64,000 bases of DNA, from positions 4,588,001 to 4,652,000 of the forward strand of contig CBDCVN010000013.1 of assembly GCA_965223045.1 (NCBI GenBank). Direction: 5' to 3'. Below, piece by piece: positions 51,507-60,335 of the stretch (the first letter of the stretch is position 1; each line of letters opens with the position of its first letter). A program made the translations under genes and the position numbers. Under the pieces are notes generated by a model. That model searched no databases. It had not been told where the DNA came from and saw only the letters and a program-made list of their open reading frames with translations. The DNA comes from CBDCVN01 sp965223045 (GTDB lineage Bacteria; Deinococcota; Deinococci; Deinococcales; Trueperaceae).

Positions 51507-53501
51507 ATGAAATACTGGTATAAATATTTAGTTTTAGTAAGCCTAGGCTTACTTTTGGTTTTAAGTGCCTGTGGTTCTTTATTTGAAGTAAGCTCCATAA
51601 CAATTACCCCATCAACGGGTATTATTAAAGTGGGACAAAAATTGACCATAACAGCTGTCATCACCATTAAAAATGATGATAAGGATAAGATTCTTGCAGG
51701 TATAAAAGAGGTTATATGGACTAATAGCGATGAGAGTATTGCTGAAGTATCTGATATTAGTGAAGGCATAGCTGAAATACTAGATAAAAGGGTTGGTAAA
51801 GCAACTATTACAGTTGAAATACTGGGAAAAAAATCTGGTGAAGCAACTATCACCGCGACCTATAAAGCTAATGAAAATACCAAAGCTAGTGTAAAAGTCA
51901 CAGTTTTGGAAAGTGGAAAGGTTTCTTCTGTAGAAGTAACACCTTCAAACAGTACTATTAAAGTTGGTGAGACTTTGCAATTAACAGCTACTGTTGTTGG
52001 TGATGGCCTTACTGCAAATGATAAAGGAGTAACATGGTCAGTTGCAAATAGCAATATTGCAACAGTAAATAATCAGGGAGTAGTTACTGGTGTTGCTGAA
52101 GGACAAACCACAGTAACTGCCACTTCTGACTTTGATAACACTAAGTTTGGTACAGCAACAATTACTATAAATAGCAACAAGAGTGTTGGTAGTGTTACTG
52201 TGACACCCGCGAATGCTGCTGTGATTATAGGTAACACGCAGGTCCTTACTGCAACCGTGAATGGTACAAACCTTGACCCAGCTGACAAGAATGTAACATG
52301 GTCGGTAGCAGATACTAGTATTGCAACAGTAAATAATCAGGGAGTAGTTACTGGTGTTGCTGAAGGACAAACCACAGTAATTGCCACTTCTGTTTTTGAT
52401 AATACTAAGTCTGGCACAGCGACAGTTGTAGTCAATAGCAACAAGAGCGTTACCAGCGTGACTGTGGCCCCCACAAATGCAACAGTGATTATAGGTAGTA
52501 CCCAAGCTTATACTGCCACAGTAAGTGGGGCAAACCTTGATCCAGCTGACAAGAATGTAACATGGTCGGTAGCAGATACTAGTATTGCAACAGTAAATAA
52601 TCAGGGAGTAGTTACTGGTGTTGCTGAAGGACAAACCACAGTAATTGCCACTTCTGTTTTTGATAATACTAAGTCTGGTACAGCGACAGTTGTAGTCAAT
52701 AGCAACAAGAGCGTTACCAGCGTGACTGTGGCCCCCACAAATGCAACAGTGATTATAGGTAGTACCCAAGCTTATACTGCCACAGTAAATGGGGCAAACC
52801 TTGATCCAGCTGACAAAGACGTAACATGGTCGGTAGCAGATACTAGTATTGCAACAGTAAATAATCAGGGAGTAGTTACAGGCGTTGCTGAAGGACAAAC
52901 CACAGTAATTGCCACTTCTGTTTTTGATAATGCTAAGTCTGGTACAGCGACAGTTGTAGTCAATAGCAACAAGAGCGTTACCAGCGTGACTGTGGCCCCC
53001 ACAAATGCAACAGTGATTGTAGGTAGTACCCAAGCTTATACTGCCACAGTAAATGGGGCAAACCTTGATCCAGCTGACAAAGACGTAACATGGTCGGTAG
53101 CAGATACTAGTATTGCAACAGTAAATAATCAGGGAGTAGTTACAGGCGTTGCTGAAGGACAAACCACAGTAATTGCCACTTCTGTTTTTGATAATGCTAA
53201 GTCTGGTACAGCGACAATTGTAGTAAATGGCAATAAGAGTGTTACTAGTGTGGATGTACAACCTGAAGATCCTCCTTTTCTTTTGATAGGCGATAGACAA
53301 ACTTATACTGCTACTGTAAATGGTATAAACCTTGATCCAGCTGATAAAACTGTAACATGGTCAATTGCAGATACTAGCATTGCCACAGTAGATGCTAATG
53401 GAGTAGTCACTGGTGTTGCTACAGGGTCAACTACAGTAACTGCTACTTCTGATTTTGATAACACTAAGTCTGACTCTGTAACGTTCTTTGTAGGTGATTA
53501 A
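51507..53501 (+). CDS. Lipoprotein made of tandem bacterial Ig-like (Big_2) domains
   Basis: 664 residues. Lipobox VLSAC (lipid Cys22), then Ig-like domains of the Big_2/BID_2 kind, each with the pattern VTVxPxxAxVxxGxTQxxTA...VTWSxADTSIATV...GVVTGVAEGQTTV.ATS. The first one or two are diverged; then come near-identical 88-residue units and a diverged last one. No catalytic or sorting domain at the end. Such stalks hold adhesins or spacers at the cell surface. The repeat number may vary between strains because the DNA is almost identical. Confidence 0.88.
   Translation: MKYWYKYLVLVSLGLLLVLSACGSLFEVSSITITPSTGIIKVGQKLTITAVITIKNDDKDKILAGIKEVIWTNSDESIAEVSDISEGIAEILDKRVGKATITVEILGKKSGEATITATYKANENTKASVKVTVLESGKVSSVEVTPSNSTIKVGETLQLTATVVGDGLTANDKGVTWSVANSNIATVNNQGVVTGVAEGQTTVTATSDFDNTKFGTATITINSNKSVGSVTVTPANAAVIIGNTQVLTATVNGTNLDPADKNVTWSVADTSIATVNNQGVVTGVAEGQTTVIATSVFDNTKSGTATVVVNSNKSVTSVTVAPTNATVIIGSTQAYTATVSGANLDPADKNVTWSVADTSIATVNNQGVVTGVAEGQTTVIATSVFDNTKSGTATVVVNSNKSVTSVTVAPTNATVIIGSTQAYTATVNGANLDPADKDVTWSVADTSIATVNNQGVVTGVAEGQTTVIATSVFDNAKSGTATVVVNSNKSVTSVTVAPTNATVIVGSTQAYTATVNGANLDPADKDVTWSVADTSIATVNNQGVVTGVAEGQTTVIATSVFDNAKSGTATIVVNGNKSVTSVDVQPEDPPFLLIGDRQTYTATVNGINLDPADKTVTWSIADTSIATVDANGVVTGVATGSTTVTATSDFDNTKSDSVTFFVGD
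52176..53231 (+). repeat. Four tandem 264-bp repeats within the Ig-like gene
   Basis: Units begin at AACAAGAG at 52176, 52440, 52704 and 52968, each exactly 264 bp (88 codons) apart. The last three are nearly identical base for base; the first is more diverged. Identity at silent positions points to recent duplication or gene conversion. Confidence 0.9.
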
Positions 53502-53858
53502 GCATTGATCCCCTAACAAAGTTTTCGTAAAATTTTATATGCATTAGAGTAAGTAACAGTGCAAATAGACTCACAAATTGCAGAAACTTTTTCAGCGGCA
53601 AATAAGAGTATATATAAAGCGCCTCCTTTATTGTAGGCGCTTTGGATTAGAAAGGAGAAAAATGCTACGAAAAAGTTGGTTTTAAGTATGACTTGGCAGG
53701 ATTACTTAGACATAAATGAGTGGTTAGGGAAAGCGTAGTTTATTTTAGGGGAACATTAGAGGCAGCGTGTGTTTTTGTTTTAGTTCAGCATGAAAGCCAG
53801 TGCATAATAAGTTATGACTATAGCCATTTTCCTAGTAAATGAGGTAAAATGAGTAATT
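53502..53858. other. Gap with a terminator hairpin and a possible gene stub before the second IS nest
   Basis: AAAGCGCCT and AGGCGCTTT (53616-53643) form a hairpin that probably ends the Ig-repeat transcript. A short frame at 53688-53738 (MTWQDYLDINEWLGKA) might be a gene stub. Otherwise nothing recognised. Confidence 0.45.
53616..53643 (+). terminator. Hairpin downstream of the Ig-repeat gene
   Basis: 9-bp stem AAAGCGCCT/AGGCGCTTT with a 10-base loop. The T of the right arm and following GG replace a clear U-run. Confidence 0.55.
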
Positions 53859-53913
53859 ATGGCCTACTCAATAGATTTAAGAAAAAGAGCAGTTGCAGCA
53901 GTGATAGAAAAAG
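53859..53913 (+). pseudogene. 5' stub of a second IS630-type transposase
   Basis: ATG 53859 opens MAYSIDLRKRAVAAVIEK, the characteristic start of a large IS630 subgroup (MAYSxDLRxxV), different from the IS630 at 5911. It is cut at 53913 by the inverted repeat of IS1 copy II, and the rest is missing from the other side. TGAGGTAAAATG is a plausible ribosome site. Confidence 0.7.
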
Positions 53914-54824
53914 GGGTAGTGCCCTTCATGTAATGATGAACCCTGCTGCCTTAAAATGCGCGATGACTTTAGATTTCTTAAAATGCCCAAATTGCACCTC
54001 AGATAATTTTGTTAAGAATGGTCATATTCACAATGGTAAGCAAAATCATATTTGTAAAGATTGTGGTAGGCAATTTGTTGAAGATCCTCAAAATATTCCT
54101 ATCAGTGAGGGAAAAAAGGATTTGATAGATAAACTCTTACTGGAAAGATTAGCACTTGCTGCTATTGCTCGTGTCACTGGTGTTTCAGAATCTTGGTTGC
54201 AAAAATACGTCAATGACAAGTTTGAGAATATAGAGCAGGAAGTAGAAGTTGAGAAAAAAGATAAAGGGTTTCTTAGAATAGAGTGTGATGAGATGTGGTC
54301 TTTTGTAGGCCACAAAGGTAATAAGGTATGGATATGGCTAGCTATTGATCAAGCTACTGGCGAAATAGTAGGGGTTTATATAGGCAGTCGTGATAAAAGA
54401 GGGGCTCAAGGGTTATGGGATTCTTTACCAGCAGTATATAGAGGGTGTTTGGAAATTAGTGTTCCTTTGAAAGATCTAGCATTTTGGCTGAAGTTTGAAC
54501 TAAGTGTAACATTTTAGAAATGAAGTAGCTATACCCAATATATGTCAGTATAGCTACTATGAAAACAAATCATAGACAAGCATACTCTACGGACGTTACT
54601 GATGTACAGTGGCTTATAATTGAAGCCTTTCTACTAAAAATTTTGACCAAAAGTACTAAGCGGGGACGTCCCATGAGCCTTGATCTCCGTGAAATTGTAA
54701 ATGCTATACGTTACCTTCTGCGCAATGGTTGTACTTGGCGTGATCTTCCACATGATTTCCCAGCCTATCAGAGTGTTCGTTATCACTTTGATAAATGGTG
54801 CAAGTTAGGTTTGTGGAAGGCTTT

Positions 54825-55813
54825 AGAGTTGTTCTGAAATAAATAAATCGGTCAAAATAAAGGAATGTTACTACCAAGAGATGACCGACAAGTAAGAAGT
54901 ATAACAGGATTGAGCGAAAAGAAAGTAGAGGAACTAGAACCTGCATTTGCTAAAGCTTTAGAAGACCATGAAAAGCAACGTTATGAAAAGGCTCTAGAAG
55001 CAGGGAAAGTACATCGTAAGCCAGGAGGAGGAAGAAACAGTAAACTAAGTACAGTCAATATAAAACTGTGCTTTATTCTTTACTACCTTAGACTTTACCC
55101 AACGTTTGATGTTCTAGCGGAGAAATTTGATTTATCACGATCTAATGCCCATGCTTGGGTACAACGTCTTACACCAATAATGGCGAAAACTCTAAGTGGT
55201 TTGGGATATATGCCAGCTAGAGAGTTTGAAAACATAGAGGATTTCAAAGCAGCTTTTGAGGGACTTGACGAAATACTGATTGATGTTACAGAGCGAGAAC
55301 ATCAACGCCCAAAGGATGATGAAATGCAACAGGAGTTATACAGTGGCAAACAGGGTAACCACACGCAGAAAAACACAGTGATAAGCAGCAAGGAGAAGGT
55401 AATTTTGTTTGTGGGACAAACCTTTGGAGGACGGAACCATGACTATGCAATGCTAAAGGAAGAATTTCCACCTGAGGAGGAGTGGTTTGAGGATATTAAA
55501 GTGGCAGTAGATTTAGGATATCAAGGAATCGAGAAAGATTATGAAGGAGCAGATGTTGCAATACCTCATAAGAGACCTAGGAAGAGCAAAGCCAACCCTA
55601 ATCCCAAGCTTAGTAAAGAGCAGAAGGCTCACAACCAAGCAGTGAGCAAGATACGTGTATATGTTGAGAATGCCATTGGAGGAATGAAGCGTTTCAAGAT
55701 TCTTGTGTATGCTTTTAGGAATCGTATTAAGGGATTTGTTGACGATGTAGTAGGAGTTTGTGCTGGTTTATGGAACTGCCTTATTGCCTAATTCCTTATT
55801 TCAGAACAAGTCT
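54825..55813 (+). mobile_element. IS5-family insertion sequence (copy C), complete
   Basis: Ends AGAGTTGTTCTGAAATAA (54825-54842) and, inverted, AGACTTGTTCTGAAATAA (55796-55813); 3-bp duplication TTT at 54822-54824 and 55814-55816. Length 989 bp. Its first 421 bp match the fragment at 5072-5492. It is the innermost and therefore youngest element of this nest. Confidence 0.92.
54865..55791 (+). CDS. IS5-family transposase (copy C)
   Basis: 308 residues, intact. Helix-turn-helix region at about 60-105 (NIKLCFILYYLRLYPTFDVLAEKFDLSRSNAHAWVQRL); DDE core: EILIDVTEREHQRP (first Asp), AVDLGYQGIEKDY (second Asp) and RVYVENAIGGMKRFK (Glu). Close in layout to the transposase at 1274-2209 but from a separate lineage of the same group. 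AAAGG precedes the ATG. Likely functional, and likely the source of the 5072 fragment or its sibling. Confidence 0.93.
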   Translation: MLLPRDDRQVRSITGLSEKKVEELEPAFAKALEDHEKQRYEKALEAGKVHRKPGGGRNSKLSTVNIKLCFILYYLRLYPTFDVLAEKFDLSRSNAHAWVQRLTPIMAKTLSGLGYMPAREFENIEDFKAAFEGLDEILIDVTEREHQRPKDDEMQQELYSGKQGNHTQKNTVISSKEKVILFVGQTFGGRNHDYAMLKEEFPPEEEWFEDIKVAVDLGYQGIEKDYEGADVAIPHKRPRKSKANPNPKLSKEQKAHNQAVSKIRVYVENAIGGMKRFKILVYAFRNRIKGFVDDVVGVCAGLWNCLIA

Positions 55814-56650
55814 TTTAAACAAACATTTACGCAGAAAACTCCGTGAGCAGGAAGGAAAACTTGCTGATTGCAGTGTAGGTATTGCCGATAGTCAATCGGT
55901 CAAAGGTAGTGTGCATGAAGAGAATGGGTACGATGGAGGAAAAAAGGTTAATGGACGTAAACGTCATATATTGGTTGATACCATGGGATTATTGATAGTT
56001 GTACTTGTAACTACAGCGAATAGGTCAGATAAGAAAGGATTAGAGCAAATGTTGAAGGCTATAAAAAGCACTATGCCAAGATTGAAAGTAATAAAAGCAG
56101 ATCAAGGTTATGTCAGTGCGAGATTAGAGAAGTGGGTGCTGGACATATGTGGGTGGATATTAGAAGTAACAAAGAAACCAGAAGGAAAAGGTTTTCAAGT
56201 TATCCCACAAAGATGGGTAGTGGAGAGGACATTTGCATGGTTAGGAAACTATAGACGCTTAAGTAAAGATTATGAAGTATTAGCAGCAACAAGTGAAGCC
56301 TTTATCTACATGGCTATGTGTGATATCATGACCAAGCGTTTAGCGCATCAATCCACTTCCAATTTTGCTTAATAGGTATTTCCCAAACACCCTCTAGGCA
56401 ATGTGCAGTGTGCTACAGTGATTTCTGGGCATCATATGAAGAAGTAATTCCTAGGAAAAGGCACAGAGCAGTGGATAAACGAAGTGGGAAAACTAATAGA
56501 ATTGAGAGATTAAACTGCACTCTACGTCAACGAATTGGTCGTTTAGCAAGGAAAACTCTTTCTTTTTCAAAGAAATTGACTAATCACATTGGAGCCATTT
56601 GGTATTTTGTTCATCACTATAACTCATCATTACATGTATAGGACTACCCC

Positions 56651-57139
56651 CTTAAGTAGTGTCTTGTGCCAAGAGTTTTTTAAGCTGGTTTTTTCTAGAG
56701 CAAACCAGTTTTCAAGTTGAGCAGTAGCATTGACAGTAAAGCCCTCTAGGAAGTCGCCACAGTAGTGATTTATGGCCTCGAGCCATTTCGATCTTGTTTG
56801 TCATTGTTGCTTGTTGGCTTCCTGAAAATCCATGATGTCTGTGTGTACTTTTAGACAAAGACGTTCTCCTTGTTTGTCAAGGATTTTGCCCAAAGGGTGT
56901 TTGCTAGCTCTAGCAATTAGTCTCCGTAAATTAGTGCGGGCGTTGCTTTGAGCAATATCTGGATAGAAAAGTCCTAGAATTTTGCCTCGAGCAACATAAC
57001 TTTGTTTACTAGCTAGGTACAGCAAAAGTAAAGTGGGTTTATCTTCTGTTAAGGAAGTCCAGCTACTTTCAACTAAAAGCTGAGGTGGACCAAGCAATCT
57101 TAATACAGCTGACACACTTCTAATTTTATCATAAAACAT
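56651..57139 (-). pseudogene. Second SARP-type regulator, truncated
   Basis: From ATG 57139 on the minus strand: LRLLGPPQLLVESSWTSL, YLASKQSYVARGKILGLFYP and NARTNLRRLIARA, a winged-helix domain close to that of the regulator at 38148. An in-frame TGA at 56801-56803 ends the frame, but the same frame continues beyond it: SKWLEAINHYCGDFLEGFTV, QLENWFALEKTSLKNSW (start of the BTAD domain). It then hits the end of IS1 copy II. So a nonsense change plus loss of everything after about residue 160. Confidence 0.8.
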
Positions 57140-57187
57140 ACGTTCCTATAATTTATGTCACGTTTCCCATAAAAAAACCTTTTCAAA

Positions 57188-57216
57188 TGTCACGCTGGTA
57201 TAGCAGCAACTAGAAT
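57188..57216 (+). promoter_or_regulatory. Candidate SARP operator and promoter, site F (degenerate)
   Basis: TGTCACG at 57188 with a poor second half (TATAGCA at 57199, 11 bp on), then TAGAAT at 57211-57216. It points towards the MFS gene 150 bp downstream. Another single TGTCACG is at 57156, next to the start of the broken SARP gene. Confidence 0.4.
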
Positions 57217-57365
57217 AAGCTAAAAGTGAAAGTTTTTAGCTAGAAAGTTGCGCTATAGTTAAAGTGAAGCTTACTACAATTAATAGGTATTGAACTTATG
57301 ACACAAAAAGTGTTCTATTAGAAATATATGTTCCAAGAATACCTTAAGCAAATTACCTTTCTTTG

Positions 57366-58733
57366 ATGTCAAACCTTAGACTTAGCGAAAAATTATCTTA
57401 TGGTGTTGCAGATATTGGTGCTGCTATTTCTACTACTGCCATTAACTTTTTCCTCCTTCACTTTCTAGTTAATGTGGTGGGCTTACGGCCGAGCTTGGCA
57501 GGTAGTGTATTACTCGTTGGGCGTTTGATAGATGCTGTAACTGATCCTTTGATGGGAGTGATTTCGGACCGTACTCGAGCCCTCTGGGGAAGGCGTAAGC
57601 CCTATATTTGGTGGGGAGCCATACCTTTTGGATTAACCTTTGCATTAGTTTGGGCCATACCTGAGGCTAATTCTAGCCAGATTTTAACCTTTTTGATCGC
57701 GGCAGCTCTTTTAACGCTCCACACCACTGTTTTTACTGTAGTGCAAGTCCCTTATTTAGCCCTGACTCCGGAATTAGCATCCACTTATACTGAGCGCACA
57801 GTCCTAACTAGTCACCGAGCAGGTTTTGCTACCTTTGCTTCACTAATAGCAGCAGCAGCACCACCTATATTAGTAGCAAGTTTAAATAGCTCTCAGAGTT
57901 TAGAGTCAGATGCTCGTTTTGGCTGGTTGATGATGGGAGTGCTTTTTGGTGGACTTAGTAGTATATGCTATTTGCTTATGGCTTTCGGTACAAAAGAGCC
58001 TGTGCGGAAAGTTAAGCAGGTAGAGCAAAATCTTTGGCAAAACTACAGTAGCACCTTTAAAGTTAAAGGATTCTTGTCTATCTTGGGTATATTCATGACT
58101 GTCACTGTAGCCTTGGGCATAATATCTTCTTTATTACCTTTTTACTTAGAGAGTGTCTCTAACATTGATCCTGAATGGCAAACCCTTGTGATAGGCCTAC
58201 TTTTTATTACTGCCATTATTAGTTTGCCTTTATGGAACGTGCTATCTAGACGCTATGGTAAACGTTTGGCATTTACTTTGGGTCTAATATTTTTAACTGT
58301 AAATTTACCCTTGTTAATGTGGATATCGGCTGGTTCTAGTCTCTCACCCATATTGATCACTTTCACTATATTAATGGGCATAGGCTTAGGGGCAGTACTT
58401 CTGTTTCCTTGGGCTATGTTGCCAGATGTAGTTGAGTTTGATGAGCTTGCTACAGGAAATAGGCGTGAGGGAGTGTTATATGCTGTTTTTACTTTTGGAC
58501 AAAAGGTAGCCATTGCACTAGCAGTTTTTTTGAATGGTCAGGTGCTCGAGCTAATCAACTACCAGCCTAATACAACCATTCAAAGTAACTTCACTAATCA
58601 AGGTATTATGTTTATGGTTGGCCCTGTAGCTGCTTTACTTTTTACACTGACTATTTTGTGGGTATGGCGCTATCCCATTAGTAAAGATGCACACCAACAA
58701 GCAGTAGCTGCTCTGCAAAAGATTAGGGGTTAA
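57366..58733 (+). CDS. MFS transporter of the GPH (MelB-like sugar:cation symporter) family
   Basis: 455 residues with 12 membrane segments. GPH marks: SYGVADIGAAISTTAINFFL in helix 1, LVGRLIDAVTDPLMGVISDRTR (cation-site Asp residues in helix 2) and GRRKPYIWWGAIPFG in loop 2-3. Family members bring in glycosides or hexuronides with Na+ or H+. ATG 57366 is chosen over an upstream TTG. Its 3' end overlaps the convergent MATE gene by 11 bp. Substrate unknown. Confidence 0.88.
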   Translation: MSNLRLSEKLSYGVADIGAAISTTAINFFLLHFLVNVVGLRPSLAGSVLLVGRLIDAVTDPLMGVISDRTRALWGRRKPYIWWGAIPFGLTFALVWAIPEANSSQILTFLIAAALLTLHTTVFTVVQVPYLALTPELASTYTERTVLTSHRAGFATFASLIAAAAPPILVASLNSSQSLESDARFGWLMMGVLFGGLSSICYLLMAFGTKEPVRKVKQVEQNLWQNYSSTFKVKGFLSILGIFMTVTVALGIISSLLPFYLESVSNIDPEWQTLVIGLLFITAIISLPLWNVLSRRYGKRLAFTLGLIFLTVNLPLLMWISAGSSLSPILITFTILMGIGLGAVLLFPWAMLPDVVEFDELATGNRREGVLYAVFTFGQKVAIALAVFLNGQVLELINYQPNTTIQSNFTNQGIMFMVGPVAALLFTLTILWVWRYPISKDAHQQAVAALQKIRG

Positions 58734-60090
58734 TTACTTGTATTTGTTTCCAGCGACCTCTTCGAAAGCGTATTAGATAGATAATTCCTAAACCCCCAAG
58801 ATAAATTAGTGCTCCTACCCAAGCACCACGAACTCCCCATTGAAAAGGAAAAGCAAAAAGCCATGCTAATGGCAAGAAAACACCCCAGCCAAGAATAATT
58901 TTTGCCCACATAGTAAAAGTTGTATCACCTGCTCCATTAAGCGAGCCTCCTAGTACAATAGCTACGGCATCAAAAACTTGATATAAAGCTACTAAGCGTA
59001 ACACAGCTACACCAGTGGCAATTACAAAAACATCATCAGTAAAAATACTCATCAGTGTTCTAGGAGCAATTAAATAACTTAGTCCAATAAGTCCCATAAC
59101 AAGCATAGCTAGATAAGTGGCGCGGTAACCCACTTTTTCAGCTAATTCGGTTTCCTTGGCTCCTAGGTATTGGGCGACTAGGCTCGAGCCAGCCATAGCG
59201 ATAGCAATACCCATGGTAAAAGACAAACTCATGTACTGCAAAGCAATCTGATTAGCAGCTAAGGTATCAGTACTTATTCGTCCTATAAGGGCAAAGAAGG
59301 CGCTAAATGAAGAAACTTCTATAAAATCCCCTAATCCCATAGGTAAGCCAATTTTTAAAGCCTGCTTTAATTCTTGCCAAGAAGCTATGTGAAAGTGACC
59401 AGTGGCAAAGTGAATCCTGTGAGTAGGATGCCAAAGTATAAAGGCGCTAGCTAGGGCATTGCAAGCATTAGCAATTACAGAAGCATAAGCTGCTCCTGCA
59501 ACACCAAGCATAGGAAATCCCCAGTTACCCAGTACTAAAAGCCAATCAAGCAAAACATTTAGAAGTACTGTCGCCCATGCTAGCCACATAGGCGTTCTGG
59601 AATCTCCGCGACCTACTAAGAAACCCCAGACTACACCACTAAACATAACTAAGGGCACTTCAAAACAGCGAATATGTAGATAACTTGTTCCAAGTTGCCT
59701 AACTAGGTCATTATCTTGAGGGGCAGCAAAACTAAAAATAAACTCAAAAAAAGAAGGTAAGAGTAGTACAAATAAAGACAATAGTGTTATTAGTGACAAT
59801 ACATTCCATACTACTTGTCCAATTTGCCCATAATCTTTTGCTCCATAAGCCCTACCCACAAAAACAACGCTACTACTAGCAGTACTGCGAAAAAGTAGCA
59901 TAACTGCAAAGTAAATAACGCTAGCAAGGCCTACAGCAGCAAGTGCTGTAGTACTGATTTTGGAGACAAAAAAGGTGTCAGCAACGCCTAGAAGGACAAA
60001 TGATAAATTTTGAAAGATAAGAGGTATAGCAAGAACTGTGACCTCACGCATAATACCTGTAGGTATAAACAGCCTGCCCCTAAGTTTCAT
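58723..60090 (-). CDS. MATE-family efflux transporter
   Basis: 455 residues, 12 membrane segments in two related halves. Marks: IPLIFQNLSFVLLGVADTFFVSKI at the N-terminus, PMGLGDFIEVSSFSAFFALIGR at the start of the second half, and LGGSLNGAGDT. DinF-type or NorM-type members export drugs or cationic compounds in exchange for Na+ or H+. No purine-rich ribosome site is visible before ATG. A 26-bp palindrome about 90 bp upstream may be its operator. Convergent with the MFS gene. Confidence 0.9.
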   Translation of the reverse strand: MKLRGRLFIPTGIMREVTVLAIPLIFQNLSFVLLGVADTFFVSKISTTALAAVGLASVIYFAVMLLFRSTASSSVVFVGRAYGAKDYGQIGQVVWNVLSLITLLSLFVLLLPSFFEFIFSFAAPQDNDLVRQLGTSYLHIRCFEVPLVMFSGVVWGFLVGRGDSRTPMWLAWATVLLNVLLDWLLVLGNWGFPMLGVAGAAYASVIANACNALASAFILWHPTHRIHFATGHFHIASWQELKQALKIGLPMGLGDFIEVSSFSAFFALIGRISTDTLAANQIALQYMSLSFTMGIAIAMAGSSLVAQYLGAKETELAEKVGYRATYLAMLVMGLIGLSYLIAPRTLMSIFTDDVFVIATGVAVLRLVALYQVFDAVAIVLGGSLNGAGDTTFTMWAKIILGWGVFLPLAWLFAFPFQWGVRGAWVGALIYLGGLGIIYLIRFRRGRWKQIQVINP

Positions 60091-60182
60091 AGTAAGTTAG
60101 GAGATTTTTTGAAATTGTGTTTATAAATTAGCATAACTAGATGACTAGCAAGCGTAAAGGCTAGTAGTACTACTAATTTTGG

Positions 60183-60208
60183 TATAGACACAATATATTG
60201 TGTCTATA
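60183..60208. promoter_or_regulatory. 26-bp perfect palindrome upstream of the MATE gene
   Basis: Half-site TATAGACACAATA followed directly by its inverse TATTGTGTCTATA. It lies 93-118 bp before the MATE start and about 130 bp after the Fur-family stop. The lack of a loop favours a protein-binding site over a terminator. The binding protein is unknown. Confidence 0.55.
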
Positions 60209-60335
60209 TGTACATCAGTGATGCTCATGGCAATAATTACAAAGAATAAAATAACTTTGAGCCTAAATGTGCAACGCCTAAAACCTAACCTTGAGCAACT
60301 ACCGTAGCTATTTGTACGCTTAGACATATTACGAC

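Larger units (their letters stand above)
54559..56372 (+). pseudogene. IS427-type transposase, split by IS5 copy C
   Basis: First part (54559-54824): YSTDVTDVQWLIIEAFL and GRPMSLDLREIVNAIRYLLR, with NGCTWRDLPHDFPAYQSVRY, the helix-turn-helix half typical of IS427-type transposases. The second part resumes after the inner element: LRRKLREQEGKLADCSVGIADSQSVKGS (first Asp), VIKADQGYVS (second Asp), RWVVERTFAWLGNYRRLSKDYE (Glu), stop at 56370-56372. Dropping the inner IS and one TTT rejoins WKALNKHLRRKLRE in frame. It was intact before the last insertion. Confidence 0.88.
54441..56394 (+). mobile_element. IS5-family (IS427-type) element inside IS1 copy II, itself interrupted
   Basis: Ends GAGGGTGTTTGGAAATTAG (54441) and, inverted from 56394, GAGGGTGTTTGGGAAATACC. 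TA is duplicated at 54439-54440 and 56395-56396. Removing the inner IS5 copy C leaves about 962 bp. Confidence 0.85.
53963..56641 (+). pseudogene. IS1-family transposase (copy II), split
   Basis: N-terminal part from ATG 53963: MTLDFLKCPNCTSDNFVKNG with zinc-finger Cys pairs, IECDEMWSFVGHKGNKVWIW and GVYIGSRDKRGAQGLWDSLP. It is broken after AVY by a TA-duplicating insertion and resumes at about 56397 with QCAVCYSDFWASYEEVIPRK, RIERLNCTLRQRIGRLARK and the end at 56641. Joining restores AVYRQCAVCYSDFW. Same family as copy I but clearly diverged. Confidence 0.85.
53913..56650 (+). mobile_element. IS1-family element (copy II), interrupted by an IS427-type element
   Basis: Inverted repeats GGGGTAGTGCCCTTCATGTA (53913) and, inverted from 56650, GGGGTAGTCCTATACATGTA; both continue ATGATGA. 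These resemble the ends of IS1 copy I. No target duplication is seen: the left flank is an IS630 stub and the right flank a broken SARP gene, so the element marks a deletion junction. Without its inserts it is about 780 bp. Confidence 0.8.

Noticed and set aside
52176..53231. 264-bp repeats as a mobile or CRISPR-like array
   Set aside because: The repeats are in frame and encode Ig-like domains; ordinary domain duplication.
52038..53300. Long minus-strand open frame (420 codons) opposite the Ig-repeat gene
   Set aside because: It is repetitive only because the coding strand is. Its translation is Cys/Asn/Tyr-rich with no ribosome site or domain, and the + strand frame has a lipobox and Ig domains.
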